NCBI RefSeq assembly: GCF_902833045.1
Contig: NZ_CADFDU010000023.1
Location: 1 to 56,626 of the forward strand
DNA: 56,626 bases
DNA from: Burkholderia sp. BCC0322
Lineage (GTDB): Bacteria > Pseudomonadota > Gammaproteobacteria > Burkholderiales > Burkholderiaceae
Direction of reading: 5' to 3'
Below, piece by piece: positions 33,764 to 43,877 of the stretch; position 1 is the first letter of the stretch, and the number at the start of each line of letters is the position of its first letter. A program made the position numbers and the translations under genes. The notes beneath the pieces were generated by a model. That model was not told the origin of the DNA. It ran no database searches and was given only the letters and a program-made list of their open reading frames with translations.

Positions 33764-35779
33764 TCACGGATGCCGGATGTAATCCACCAGCGCCCGCGTA
33801 TATTCATCCGGCTTTCGATCGAACAGACTCACGACGATCGCCACCGCAAACCCCGCCGGCACCCCGAACACCCCCGAACTGATCGGCTCGATCCCGAACC
33901 ACGTGCGCCCCGCGAACCCCGTCAGCTGCGTGAAGAACGGATAAGTCGACACGATGTAGTACACGCACACCGCCAACCCCGTCACCATCCCGGCGATCGC
34001 GCCGCGCGTCGTCGTGCGCTTCCAGAACACGCCGAGCACGAGCACAGGGAAGAAGCTCGATGCCGCGAGCGAGAACGCGGCGCCGACGAGAAACAGGATC
34101 TTCCCCGTATTGAGCGACGCGACATACGACGCGAACAGCGCGACGCCAAGCAGCAGCACCTTCGAGATCGTCACGCGCCGCTGGCTCGATGCGTCGGGCG
34201 CGACCATGCAGTAGTAGACGTCGTGCGACAGCGCGTTCGCGATCGTCAGCAGCAACCCGTCCGCGGTCGACAGCGCCGCGGCAAGCGCACCGGCCGCAAT
34301 CAATCCCGACACCACATACGGCAGCCCGGCGATCTCCGGCGCGGCCAGCACGACCATGTCCGGCTGCATCTGGATTTCCGACCAGTGCACGATGCCGTCG
34401 CGAATCACTTCGACGACGCTGATCAGGTCGGGTTCGAAGTGATGCCATTGCGTGACCCACGCGGGCAATTCGGCGAACGGCCGCCCGACGAGATTCGCGA
34501 GGATCTCGTACTTGATCAGCACCGCGAGCACCGGCACGCTGAGATAGAACAGCGCGATGAAGAACAAGGTCCAGCCGACCGAGCGCCGCGCCGACGCGAC
34601 CGACGTGGTCGTGTTGTAGCGCGTCAGGATATGCGGCAGGCTCGCCGTGCCGAGCGACAGGCACAGCAGCAGCGCAAGGAAATTCCGCTCGCGCGGTTTG
34701 CGTTCGTCATCGCTCGCGGCGGGAAATGGTTCGTGCATCGGCACGGGCGGCTCGGCCCGGGCCAGCAGATCGTCGCGCGCCTGCGTCCACGCGACGCGCG
34801 CCGCCGCCGGATCGCGCGGGAAGTCGGCCAGTTCGCGCTCGCGCTGGCTGATCTCGCGCAGCGGCCCGTTGTGGCGGCGCAGGTCGGCAAGCTGGTCGAC
34901 GAGATGACGGTGTGCGTCCGCATAGGATGCCGGCAGCCGGTCGAGCCGCGTCTGGATATCCGCGGCTTGCCGGCGATACGCGTCGCGCACCTGCTGCTCG
35001 TCGAACGCATCGCGCACCTGCGCCTCGCGCGCCGCGACGCGCTCCATCAGCTTGCCGTAGCTGAACTGCGGCACGGGGCCGAGCCCGTTCTTCATCGCGA
35101 TCAACGACACCGGAATCAGGATCGCGCTGATCAGGATGATGTACTGCGCGACCTGCGTCCACGTGACCGCGCGCATCCCGCCGAGAAACGAGCACACGAG
35201 AATACCCGCGAGCCCGCAGAAAATCCCGATCGCGAAATCGACGCCGATGAAGCGCGTCGCGATCAGGCCGATCCCCTGGATCTGCGCGACCAGGTACACG
35301 AACGAACACAGGATCGCCGCGCCGGCCGCCAACGCGCGCACGGCCGTGCTCGAGAAGCGCGTGCCGAGAAAATCGGGAATCGTGTAGCGCGCGAGCTTGC
35401 GCACATAAGGCGCGAGCAGGAACGCGACGAGGCAGAACCCGCCCGTCCAGCCCATCACGTACGCCAGCGCGTCGTAGCCGGTGGAATAGAGCGAGCCGGC
35501 CAGGCCGATGAACGACGCGGCCGACAGCCAGTCGGCCGCCGTCGCCATTCCGTTGAATGCGGACGGCACGCGCCGCCCGGCCACGTAGTACTCGACGAGA
35601 TCGGACGTGCGCGACAGCAGCCCGATCACCGCATACACGGCGATCGGCACGAACAGGAACACGTAGCCGATCCAGACGCCGGAGCCGGCGGCACGCTCGA
35701 TCCGCCACATCAGCAGCACGAAGCCGAGAAAGCCCAGCGTGTAGAGCGCGTATGCGCGAATCAGTCGATGCGTCAGCAT
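33764..35779 (-). CDS. Sodium:solute symporter, acetate-permease-like (VC_2705 subfamily), with charged insertion
   Basis: 671 residues with about 13 membrane segments. VEYYVAGRRVPSAFNGMATA and DWLSAASFIGLAGSLYSTGY in the N-terminal quarter are the sodium:solute symporter signature. Between residues about 240 and 365 there is a charged, coiled-coil-like insertion rich in Arg, Asp and Glu (for example RDAFDEQQVRDAYRRQAADI), after which transport segments resume at FLALLLCLSLGTASLPHILT. Such an insertion is known in the VC_2705-type proteins that pair with DUF4212 partners. It starts three bases after the DUF4212 stop and lies downstream of acs, which supports acetate or another short organic acid as substrate. 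Confidence 0.9.
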   Translation of the reverse strand: MLTHRLIRAYALYTLGFLGFVLLMWRIERAAGSGVWIGYVFLFVPIAVYAVIGLLSRTSDLVEYYVAGRRVPSAFNGMATAADWLSAASFIGLAGSLYSTGYDALAYVMGWTGGFCLVAFLLAPYVRKLARYTIPDFLGTRFSSTAVRALAAGAAILCSFVYLVAQIQGIGLIATRFIGVDFAIGIFCGLAGILVCSFLGGMRAVTWTQVAQYIILISAILIPVSLIAMKNGLGPVPQFSYGKLMERVAAREAQVRDAFDEQQVRDAYRRQAADIQTRLDRLPASYADAHRHLVDQLADLRRHNGPLREISQRERELADFPRDPAAARVAWTQARDDLLARAEPPVPMHEPFPAASDDERKPRERNFLALLLCLSLGTASLPHILTRYNTTTSVASARRSVGWTLFFIALFYLSVPVLAVLIKYEILANLVGRPFAELPAWVTQWHHFEPDLISVVEVIRDGIVHWSEIQMQPDMVVLAAPEIAGLPYVVSGLIAAGALAAALSTADGLLLTIANALSHDVYYCMVAPDASSQRRVTISKVLLLGVALFASYVASLNTGKILFLVGAAFSLAASSFFPVLVLGVFWKRTTTRGAIAGMVTGLAVCVYYIVSTYPFFTQLTGFAGRTWFGIEPISSGVFGVPAGFAVAIVVSLFDRKPDEYTRALVDYIRHP

Positions 35780-35782
35780 GAA

Positions 35783-36127
35783 TCAGCGCCCGCCGTTCGC
35801 GTGGCCGACGCGCGCCGCATGATCGTCGTACGCACGGCGCAGCGTGCGGTCCGCCCGTTGCATCAGCCCGATGTAGACGACGATCAGCACGAGGTACACG
35901 AGAATCGCGCCCTGCGCACCGACGTAGAACGGCAGGCTGAACCCGGCGAAGCGAACCTCGGCGAGCGCGGGCCCGTAGAACGGCACGATGAACGACACCG
36001 CAAAGCCGATCGCCATCAGCACCGCGATCAGCGCGACGTTGAAGCGCCAGTAGCGTGCGTGGGCACGCGCGAGCGGCTCGGGAACGGGCGGTGGCGCGGC
36101 AGGCGCGGGACGAGTCGGAACGGTCAT
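35783..36127 (-). CDS. DUF4212 domain-containing small membrane protein, partner of the symporter
   Basis: 114 residues from the ATG at 36127. A proline/alanine-rich head is followed by YWRFNVALIAVLMAIGFAVS and FYVGAQGAILVYLVLIVVYI, two membrane helices; this is the DUF4212 pattern, homologous in context to YjcH next to ActP. It likely forms a subunit of the symporter encoded immediately downstream. The ribosome binding site is poor. Only about 14 bases separate the start codon from the acs terminator, so this gene has no room for its own promoter there. Confidence 0.87.
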   Translation of the reverse strand: MTVPTRPAPAAPPPVPEPLARAHARYWRFNVALIAVLMAIGFAVSFIVPFYGPALAEVRFAGFSLPFYVGAQGAILVYLVLIVVYIGLMQRADRTLRRAYDDHAARVGHANGGR

Positions 36128-36140
36128 GCCGTTATGTAAC

Positions 36141-36183
36141 AAAAAGCCCCTGCGCGGGCAATCGGGATTGCCGCGCAGGGGCT
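36141..36183 (-). terminator. acs terminator / attenuator ahead of the DUF4212-symporter pair
   Basis: On the minus strand a long GC-rich stem of AGCCCCTGCGCG and its complement, extended by GGCAAT/ATTGCC with one bulged base, ends in five T residues. It lies 28 bases after the acs stop and directly in front of the next gene of the same orientation, so it probably reduces but does not abolish transcription of the transporter genes. Confidence 0.85.
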
Positions 36184-36210
36184 CGTGCGCGTGATGCGCA
36201 ACCGGTACGC

Positions 36211-38193
<1,983 letters not shown>

Positions 38194-38509
38194 CGACTAC
38201 CCCTTGGTGAACATGAATCCTCTGCATGGCGGCGCGATCGTGCGCGCCGCGCGTCTTGGCCGGCGCAAGCGCGCCGCTGTCTCCTACCCACCACCCGCGC
38301 ACGGCCCGAGGGCTGCTGCGCGATGCTGCGCCGCACCACGTCGCGCGATGGCGACCGGGCGACCCGACAGTGTCCACGATAAGCGTTCGAACTTACCCGT
38401 CACTTACGCGGCACGGCCGTTTCGCCCGCCGGGCGGCGCCGCATGTAGCTTTACGCTGTAACGAGCGCGACCCTACAATCCTAACTGAACTCGCCTTCCG
38501 GATTCCAGC
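38194..38509. other. Divergent intergenic region between acs and the DMT transporter gene
   Basis: About 316 bases without a credible gene. It contains the acs ribosome binding site (minus strand), a promoter for the DMT transporter at 38450-38479, and otherwise GC-rich sequence in which I see no operator or repeat. Confidence 0.5.
38450..38479 (+). promoter_or_regulatory. Predicted sigma70 promoter of the DMT transporter
   Basis: TTTACG (38450-38455) and TACAAT (38474-38479) are 18 bases apart. The predicted start near 38486 leaves a leader of about 24 bases before the TTG start codon. Confidence 0.5.
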
Positions 38510-39406
38510 TTGAATCGCTACGCTTTCTTTCTCGTGCTGTCGATGCTGTTCGTCGGCAGCAATGTCGGTATCGGCAAATCGATCGTCGTCTTCGTCCCCG
38601 TCGCCATCCTCGCCACGCTGCGCTTCGTGATCGCGATCGCCGTGCTGTGGCCGCTGTTCAGCCCGGTGAAGATGCGCACGGTCAAGCGCGGAGAATGGCT
38701 GAACCTGTTCCTGCAGGCGTTCTTCGGCACCTTCATGTTCACGCTGCTGATGCTGAACGGCGTGCAGCGCACGAGCGCAGTCGCCGCCGGCGTGATCACC
38801 AGCACGATCCCCGCGATCGTCGCACTGTTCGCGTGGCTGATCCTGCGTGAAAAACCGAACGGCCGTGCACTCGTGTCGATTGCACTCGCGATCGCCGGCG
38901 TCGTGACGATCAACCTCGCGAACGGCAGCACGGCCGGGCACGGCGCGTCGTCGTCGCTGACCGGCAACCTGCTGATCCTCGGCGCGGTGTGCTGCGAATC
39001 GATCTACGTGATCCTGTCGCGCCGCCTCACGCAGACGCTCGCGCCGATCGACATCTGCGCGTACACGCACCTGTTCGGCCTGTGCCTGATGCTGCCGCTC
39101 GGCGCGACGGCGATGTGGCATTTCGATTACGCGAGCGTGCCGGCCGGCACCTGGGCGCTCGTCGTCTGGTACGGCCTGTCGGCCAGCATCTTCTCGTTCT
39201 GGCTGTGGATGAAAGGCATCCGGCACGTGCCGGGCAGCCTTGCCGGCGTGTTCAGCGCGGTGCTGCCGGTCGCGGCCGCCGCATATGGCATCGCGTTCCT
39301 CGGCGAGCGCCCGACGCTCGCCCACGGCATCGCGCTCGCGTGTGTCGTCACCGGCATCGTGCTTGCGAGCCTGCGCGTGAAACGCGTGCCGGCTGCCGCC
39401 TCCTGA
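38510..39406 (+). CDS. DMT superfamily transporter (EamA family)
   Basis: 298 residues with ten hydrophobic segments in two EamA halves (about 1-140 and 150-290). It starts with TTG at 38510; the first in-frame ATG lies twelve codons in and would remove the first helix, so TTG is preferred. ILREKPNGRALVSIALAIAG and GIRHVPGSLAGVFSAVLPVA are typical. EamA proteins export amino acids and other metabolites across the inner membrane; the substrate is unknown. It stands alone with its own promoter. Confidence 0.87.
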   Translation: MNRYAFFLVLSMLFVGSNVGIGKSIVVFVPVAILATLRFVIAIAVLWPLFSPVKMRTVKRGEWLNLFLQAFFGTFMFTLLMLNGVQRTSAVAAGVITSTIPAIVALFAWLILREKPNGRALVSIALAIAGVVTINLANGSTAGHGASSSLTGNLLILGAVCCESIYVILSRRLTQTLAPIDICAYTHLFGLCLMLPLGATAMWHFDYASVPAGTWALVVWYGLSASIFSFWLWMKGIRHVPGSLAGVFSAVLPVAAAAYGIAFLGERPTLAHGIALACVVTGIVLASLRVKRVPAAAS

Positions 39407-39519
39407 TCCGTCCCTGGAAGAGCCGGCGCGTCGCTGCAGGCGCGCTGGCCGACGCGTTACAATAGCGCGCCTTTTCAAGATTACCCCCGATACCTGCGCA
39501 CCGCGCCCGACTTTCCATC

Positions 39520-40143
39520 ATGTCTGCCCCGCATTCGCCCGGCCGCCCCGCGCGTCGCCCGCTTCGCCCGCTTCCCGCGCTGATTTTCATGAGCCGCTGG
39601 CTCCAGGTCCCGCTCTACCTCGGCCTGATCGTTGCGCAGGCCGTCTACGTGTTCCTGTTCCTGAAGGAAGTCTGGCACCTGCTGTCGCATGCGACCAGCC
39701 TCGACGAAATCAGCGTGATGCTCGCGGTGCTCGGCCTGATCGACGTGGTGATGATCTCGAACCTGCTGATCATGGTGATCGTCGGCGGTTACGAAACGTT
39801 CGTGTCGCGCCTCGGCATCGAGGGCCACCCCGACGAGCCCGAATGGCTCGACCACGTGAATGCAGGCGTGCTGAAGGTCAAGCTGTCGATGGCGCTGATC
39901 AGCATTTCGTCGATCCACCTGCTGAAGACGTTCATCAACCCCGACCAGCACACGATGCACGCGATCATGTGGCAGGTGATCATCCACGTGTCGTTCCTGG
40001 TGTCGGCGCTCGTGATGGCGTGGGTCGACCGCCTGACGACGCACACGCACCCGGCCCATTTCCACGAGCCGCACGCCCGCGACGCGCACGCGCCTGCAGC
40101 GAACGAGCCCCGCAAGCCGGCCGACGCAGCCGTCAACGCATAA
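39520..40143 (+). CDS. UPF0114 / TIGR00645 family membrane protein (YqhA-like)
   Basis: 207 residues. An arginine/proline-rich head precedes [40 protein letters not shown] and [20 protein letters not shown], the family signature; [20 protein letters not shown] is the last helix. The tail is rich in histidine ([19 protein letters not shown]), which could bind metal but may simply be low-complexity. Function is unknown. A TACAAT -10-like element lies at 39458-39463. Fumarase follows 34 bases downstream on the same strand and may be co-transcribed. Confidence 0.87.
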   Translation: MSAPHSPGRPARRPLRPLPALIFMSRWLQVPLYLGLIVAQAVYVFLFLKEVWHLLSHATSLDEISVMLAVLGLIDVVMISNLLIMVIVGGYETFVSRLGIEGHPDEPEWLDHVNAGVLKVKLSMALISISSIHLLKTFINPDQHTMHAIMWQVIIHVSFLVSALVMAWVDRLTTHTHPAHFHEPHARDAHAPAANEPRKPADAAVNA

Positions 40144-40177
40144 ACGCATTCCCCACAGTCCTCACAGAGTCTCAGCC

Positions 40178-41701
40178 ATGACCGTCATCAAACAGGAAGA
40201 CCTGATCCAGAGCATCGCGGATTCGCTGCAGTACATCAGCTACTACCATCCGCTCGACTACATCCAGGCTCTCGGCCGCGCGTACGAGCTGGAAGAAAGC
40301 CCGGCCGCGAAGGATGCGATCGCGCAGATCCTCACGAACAGCCGCATGTGCGCGGAAGGCCGTCGCCCGATCTGCCAGGACACCGGCATCGTCACGATCT
40401 TCGTGAAGGTCGGCATGGACGTGCGCTGGGACGGCGCGACGATGGGCCTCACCGACATGATCAACGAAGGCGTGCGCCGCGGTTACACGCACCCCGACAA
40501 CGTGCTGCGCGCGTCGATCGTCAATCCGCCGGAAGGCGCCCGCAAGAACACGAAGGACAACACGCCGGCCGTGATCCACTACGAGATCGTGCCGGGCGAC
40601 AAGGTCGACGTGCAGGTCGCGGCAAAGGGCGGCGGCTCGGAGAACAAGTCGAAGTTCGTGATGCTGAACCCGTCCGACTCGATCGTCGACTGGGTGCTGA
40701 AGACGGTCCCGACGATGGGCGCGGGCTGGTGCCCGCCCGGCATGCTCGGGATCGGCATCGGCGGCACGGCTGAAAAGGCGATGCTGATGGCGAAGGAATC
40801 GCTGATGGAGCCGATCGACATCCAGGAAATCATCGCGCGCGGCCCGAAGGACTGGGTCGAGGAACTGCGCGTCGAACTGCACGAAAAGGTCAACGCGCTC
40901 GGCATCGGCGCACAGGGCCTCGGCGGCCTGGCGACCGTGCTCGACGTGAAGATCATGGCCGCACCGACGCACGCGGCATCGAAGCCGGTCGCGCTGATCC
41001 CGAACTGCGCGGCTACGCGCCATGCGCACTTCGTGCTCGACGGCTCGGGCCCGGCCAAGCTTGAAGCGCCGTCGCTCGACGCATGGCCGAAGGTCAACTG
41101 GGAACCGAATACCGAAACCAGCAAGCGTGTCGACCTGAACACGCTGACGCCGGAAGAAGTCGCGAGCTGGACGCCGGGCCAGACGCTGCTGCTGTCGGGC
41201 AAGATGCTCACCGGCCGCGACGCCGCGCACAAGCGCATCGCCGACATGCTCGCGAAGGGCGAGAAGCTGCCGGTCGACTTCACCAACCGCGTGATCTACT
41301 ACGTCGGCCCGGTCGATCCGGTCCGCGACGAAGTGGTCGGCCCGGCAGGCCCGACGACGGCCACGCGCATGGACAAGTTCACCGAGACGATGCTCGCGCA
41401 AACGGGCCTGATCTCGATGGTCGGCAAGGCCGAGCGCGGCCCGGTCGCGATCGACGCGATCAAGAAGCACAAGGCGGCCTACCTGATGGCCGTCGGCGGT
41501 GCGGCTTACCTCGTGTCGAAGGCGATCCGCGGCGCGAAGGTGCTCGCATTCGAAGACCTCGGCATGGAAGCGATCTACGAGTTCGACGTGCAGGACATGC
41601 CGGTGACGGTGGCCGTCGATTCGTCGGGCACGTCGGTGCACCAGACCGGTCCGAAGGAGTGGCAGGCGAAGATCGGCAAGATCCCGGTCGCAACCGCATA
41701 A
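40178..41701 (+). CDS. fumA: Fumarate hydratase class I (iron-sulphur, homodimeric)
   Basis: 507 residues, full length for the fused class I enzyme. The [4Fe-4S] ligand cysteines are in GRRPICQDTGIV, GWCPPGMLGIGIGGTA and LIPNCAATRHAHF. It reversibly hydrates fumarate to malate in the TCA cycle. An intrinsic terminator follows 16 bases after the stop. The oxygen- and iron-sensitive cluster makes this enzyme a usual target of iron-sparing regulation, which is relevant because iron-responsive genes start just downstream; no direct link is visible in the sequence. Confidence 0.96.
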   Translation: MTVIKQEDLIQSIADSLQYISYYHPLDYIQALGRAYELEESPAAKDAIAQILTNSRMCAEGRRPICQDTGIVTIFVKVGMDVRWDGATMGLTDMINEGVRRGYTHPDNVLRASIVNPPEGARKNTKDNTPAVIHYEIVPGDKVDVQVAAKGGGSENKSKFVMLNPSDSIVDWVLKTVPTMGAGWCPPGMLGIGIGGTAEKAMLMAKESLMEPIDIQEIIARGPKDWVEELRVELHEKVNALGIGAQGLGGLATVLDVKIMAAPTHAASKPVALIPNCAATRHAHFVLDGSGPAKLEAPSLDAWPKVNWEPNTETSKRVDLNTLTPEEVASWTPGQTLLLSGKMLTGRDAAHKRIADMLAKGEKLPVDFTNRVIYYVGPVDPVRDEVVGPAGPTTATRMDKFTETMLAQTGLISMVGKAERGPVAIDAIKKHKAAYLMAVGGAAYLVSKAIRGAKVLAFEDLGMEAIYEFDVQDMPVTVAVDSSGTSVHQTGPKEWQAKIGKIPVATA

Positions 41702-41716
41702 GCGCGATCGAACGAG

Positions 41717-41743
41717 AGGCCGGACGGAAGTCCGGCCTTTTTA
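41717..41743 (+). terminator. Intrinsic terminator of fumA
   Basis: AGGCCGGAC and GTCCGGCCT form a perfect 9-bp stem with a GGAA tetraloop, followed by a run of T residues. It ends right where the Fur-like repeats of the bfr promoter begin. Confidence 0.92.
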
Positions 41744-41744
41744 C

Positions 41745-41797
41745 TTCTCATTCTCATTATTGTGTGTGGCCGGTTATTCGAGGCTGATTCTCATTAC
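41745..41797. promoter_or_regulatory. Fur-like half-sites upstream of bfr
   Basis: TTCTCATTCTCATTATTG (41745-41762) and TGATTCTCATTAC (41785-41797) contain repeated TTCTCATT hexamer-type units, the complement of the AATGAGAA form of Fur sites in high-GC proteobacteria. The symmetry is weaker than at the other three Fur boxes of this window. For a storage protein the expected effect would be positive or indirect regulation by iron. Confidence 0.45.
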
Positions 41798-41895
41798 ACG
41801 CAAAAGGCAGGCCCGGCAAGGCTTCGAGGCTTGGCTTTTCTCGTTCGAGCGATTATCTTTCGGGTTCTGAAGCCCCACTGAACAAGGAACAAGCC

Positions 41896-42372
41896 ATGCA
41901 AGGCGACAAGAAAGTCATCGAATATCTGAACGCCCAGTTGAAGAATGAACTCACGGCGATCAACCAGTACTTCCTGCATGCGCGCATGTACAAGCACTGG
42001 GGCCTCGAGAAGCTCGGCAAGCACGAGTACGACGAGTCGATCGGCGAAATGAAGCACGCCGACTGGCTGATCGAGCGCGTCTTCATGCTCGACGGCCTGC
42101 CGAACCTGCAGGACCTGCACAAGCTGCTCGTCGGCGAGGAAACCGAAGAGATCCTGAAGTGCGACCTGAAGCTCGAGCAGATCTCGCAGTCCACCTGCAA
42201 GGAAGCGATCGCCTACTGCGAATCGGTTCGTGACTACGTGTCGCGCGAGATCTTCGAAAAGATCCTCGACGACACCGAAGAGCACATCGACTGGCTGGAA
42301 ACGCAGATCGACCTGATCGGCAAGGTCGGCCTGCAGAACTACCAGCAAACGATGATGGGTTCACCGGAGTAA
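41896..42372 (+). CDS. bfr: Bacterioferritin
   Basis: 158 residues, the normal size of haem-containing bacterioferritin. Met52 in [14 protein letters not shown] is the haem ligand. The di-iron ferroxidase ligands are visible in the first and last helices ([34 protein letters not shown]). AAGGAAC stands before the ATG. It oxidises Fe(II) and stores up to a few thousand iron atoms in a 24-mer shell in the cytoplasm. The partner ferredoxin gene bfd is about 1 kb downstream, beyond murI. Confidence 0.96.
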   Translation: MQGDKKVIEYLNAQLKNELTAINQYFLHARMYKHWGLEKLGKHEYDESIGEMKHADWLIERVFMLDGLPNLQDLHKLLVGEETEEILKCDLKLEQISQSTCKEAIAYCESVRDYVSREIFEKILDDTEEHIDWLETQIDLIGKVGLQNYQQTMMGSPE

Positions 42373-42411
42373 GCTCGCTTCACGCTTCCCGTTAGCGCCC
42401 CCGGCCCGTTC

Positions 42412-43272
42412 ATGTCGACACCTTCCGCTACTCCTGCGACGGCCACGACCGTCGCCCCCATCGGCATCTTCGATTCCGGGCTGGGTGGCCTGTCGGTGCT
42501 GCGCGCCGTACGCGCGCAGTTGCCCGACGAATCGTTCATCTACGTCGCCGATTCGCACCATGCGCCGTATGGTCCACGCGATGAGGCGTTCATTACCGAG
42601 CGCACGCTGGCAATCGGCGAGTGGCTGGCCCGCGAAGGGGCGAAAGCACTCGTCATCGCCTGCAACACGGCGACTGCTCGCGCGATCGCCGCGACCCGCG
42701 AACACCTGTCGATGCCACTCGTCGGCGTCGAACCGGGCATCAAGCCGGCCGCCGCCGTGTCCGCGAGCGGCGTCGCGGGCGTCCTCGCCACGCAGTCGAC
42801 GCTGAACAGCCCGCGCTTCCAGGCGCTGCTCGACCGCTATGGCGCCGGTCGCCGATTCATTTGCCAGCCCGGCCACGGGCTCGTCGAAGCCATCGAGCGC
42901 GGTGACACGAATTCGCCAGCCTTGCGCGCGTTGCTCGACAGCTACCTGCAACCGATGCTCGACGACGGCGCCGATACGCTGGTCCTCGGCTGCACGCACT
43001 ACCCGTTCTTCACGGAAACGATTCGTGACCTTGTGGGCGACCGCCTGACGCTCGTCGACACCAGCGACGCGATCGCGCGCCAGCTCATGCGGGTGCTCGA
43101 CGAACGCAACCTGCGCGCACCGGCCGGCACACGCGCGGCCCCACCCCGCTTCTGCTCGACCGGCGACGGCCGCCAACTGCAGCTCCTCGCATCGACGCTG
43201 CTCGGCCTCGCTGCGCCGGTCGAATCCGTCACCATTTCCTCGCCCAACGCGCGCGCCTGCGCGACTGCCTGA
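42412..43272 (+). CDS. murI: Glutamate racemase
   Basis: 286 residues. The two catalytic cysteines lie in ALVIACNTATARAIA and TLVLGCTHYPFFTE. The N-terminus IGIFDSGLGGLSVLRAVRA is diagnostic. It interconverts L- and D-glutamate for peptidoglycan in the cytoplasm. It starts 39 bases after bfr and may be read from the bfr transcript, but has no functional link to iron. The small hairpin after the stop (GGCACGC/GCGTGCC near 43279) lacks a T-run. Confidence 0.95.
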   Translation: MSTPSATPATATTVAPIGIFDSGLGGLSVLRAVRAQLPDESFIYVADSHHAPYGPRDEAFITERTLAIGEWLAREGAKALVIACNTATARAIAATREHLSMPLVGVEPGIKPAAAVSASGVAGVLATQSTLNSPRFQALLDRYGAGRRFICQPGHGLVEAIERGDTNSPALRALLDSYLQPMLDDGADTLVLGCTHYPFFTETIRDLVGDRLTLVDTSDAIARQLMRVLDERNLRAPAGTRAAPPRFCSTGDGRQLQLLASTLLGLAAPVESVTISSPNARACATA

Positions 43273-43380
43273 CACGGGCCGGCACGCCCTCTTTCGCGTG
43301 CCGTTCCACCGCCCCGACGTTTCAAGGGTCCGATGACCTTAAAAAAAGCGCACCCCAGGCTTGTCAACGTCCGCAAATTT

Positions 43381-43400
43381 AATGATAATAATTCGCATTA
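43381..43400. promoter_or_regulatory. Fur box of the bfd promoter
   Basis: AATGATAATAATTCGCATTA closely matches the GATAATGATAATCATTATC consensus and is strongly A+T-rich. It lies 23 bases before the bfd start, where a Fur dimer would block transcription in iron-rich cells. Confidence 0.85.
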
Positions 43401-43422
43401 CCGTTAGCTATCGCAACTCATC

Positions 43423-43659
43423 ATGATCGTCTGCGTGTGCAAGTCTGTTTCCGATCGCAAGATTCGCGCGTCCCTCGCAGAGGGCGTGAACTCTTTCGAT
43501 GAACTCCAGTTCGAGCTTGGCGTGGCCACGTGCTGCGGCAAGTGCGAGGAGTCCGTACGCGACCTCATGGCCGAACAAGGCGTCTGCGCGAGCCAGTGCG
43601 GTGTCGAGCATCATGCTCACCCGATCCCGGTCACGTTCTACGAACGCAAGGCCGCCTGA
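43423..43659 (+). CDS. bfd: Bacterioferritin-associated ferredoxin
   Basis: 78 residues. Four cysteines bind the [2Fe-2S] cluster: Cys4 and Cys6 in MIVCVCKSVSDRKIR, and Cys38 and Cys41 in ATCCGKCEESVRDLM (a neighbouring Cys37 is extra). Bfd reduces the haem of bacterioferritin to mobilise stored iron. The strong Fur box upstream fits induction by iron starvation. An intrinsic terminator follows 19 bases after the stop. The last 25 residues are rich in His/Cys (CGVEHHAHP) and look like a variable tail. Confidence 0.95.
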   Translation: MIVCVCKSVSDRKIRASLAEGVNSFDELQFELGVATCCGKCEESVRDLMAEQGVCASQCGVEHHAHPIPVTFYERKAA

Positions 43660-43677
43660 CCGGCGCCGAGTGTGCGC

Positions 43678-43701
43678 ATGCGGCCCAGGCCGCATTTTTT
43701 G
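43678..43701 (+). terminator. Intrinsic terminator of bfd
   Basis: ATGCGGC and GCCGCAT pair around a CCAG loop, followed by six T residues. It separates bfd from the tonB cluster, so tonB needs its own promoter or read-through. Confidence 0.88.
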
Positions 43702-43763
43702 TTTTGACCGTCAGCAAGCCACCGCCTGCGCGAGCCAGCGGCTTACCTGCCAAGGAGCCTGTC

Positions 43764-43826
43764 ATGGAATTGCTGATCGGATTTGTGACCACCGTTTGCA
43801 TCTCGCTGCTGATCTTCCGCAAGTGA
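43764..43826 (+). CDS. Micro-protein of 20 residues, single membrane helix, upstream of tonB
   Basis: An AAGGAG site lies seven bases before the ATG, one of the best ribosome binding sites in the window. The product is MELLIGFVTTVCISLLIFRK: a hydrophobic helix with one cysteine and a positively charged tail, as expected for an N-out single-pass peptide. It sits between the bfd terminator and tonB, 51 bases before tonB, in the tonB leader. It could be a small protein in its own right or a regulatory leader peptide. No family is recognised. Confidence 0.55.
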   Translation: MELLIGFVTTVCISLLIFRK

Positions 43827-43877
43827 TGCCGATTCACCCGCCGCGCCCCGGGTGCGACATCGTTCTTTCAAGCTAAC

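Noticed and set aside
43273-43300. Terminator after murI
   Set aside because: GGCACGC/GCGTGCC can pair, but the loop is long and there is no T-run, so I do not call it a terminator.
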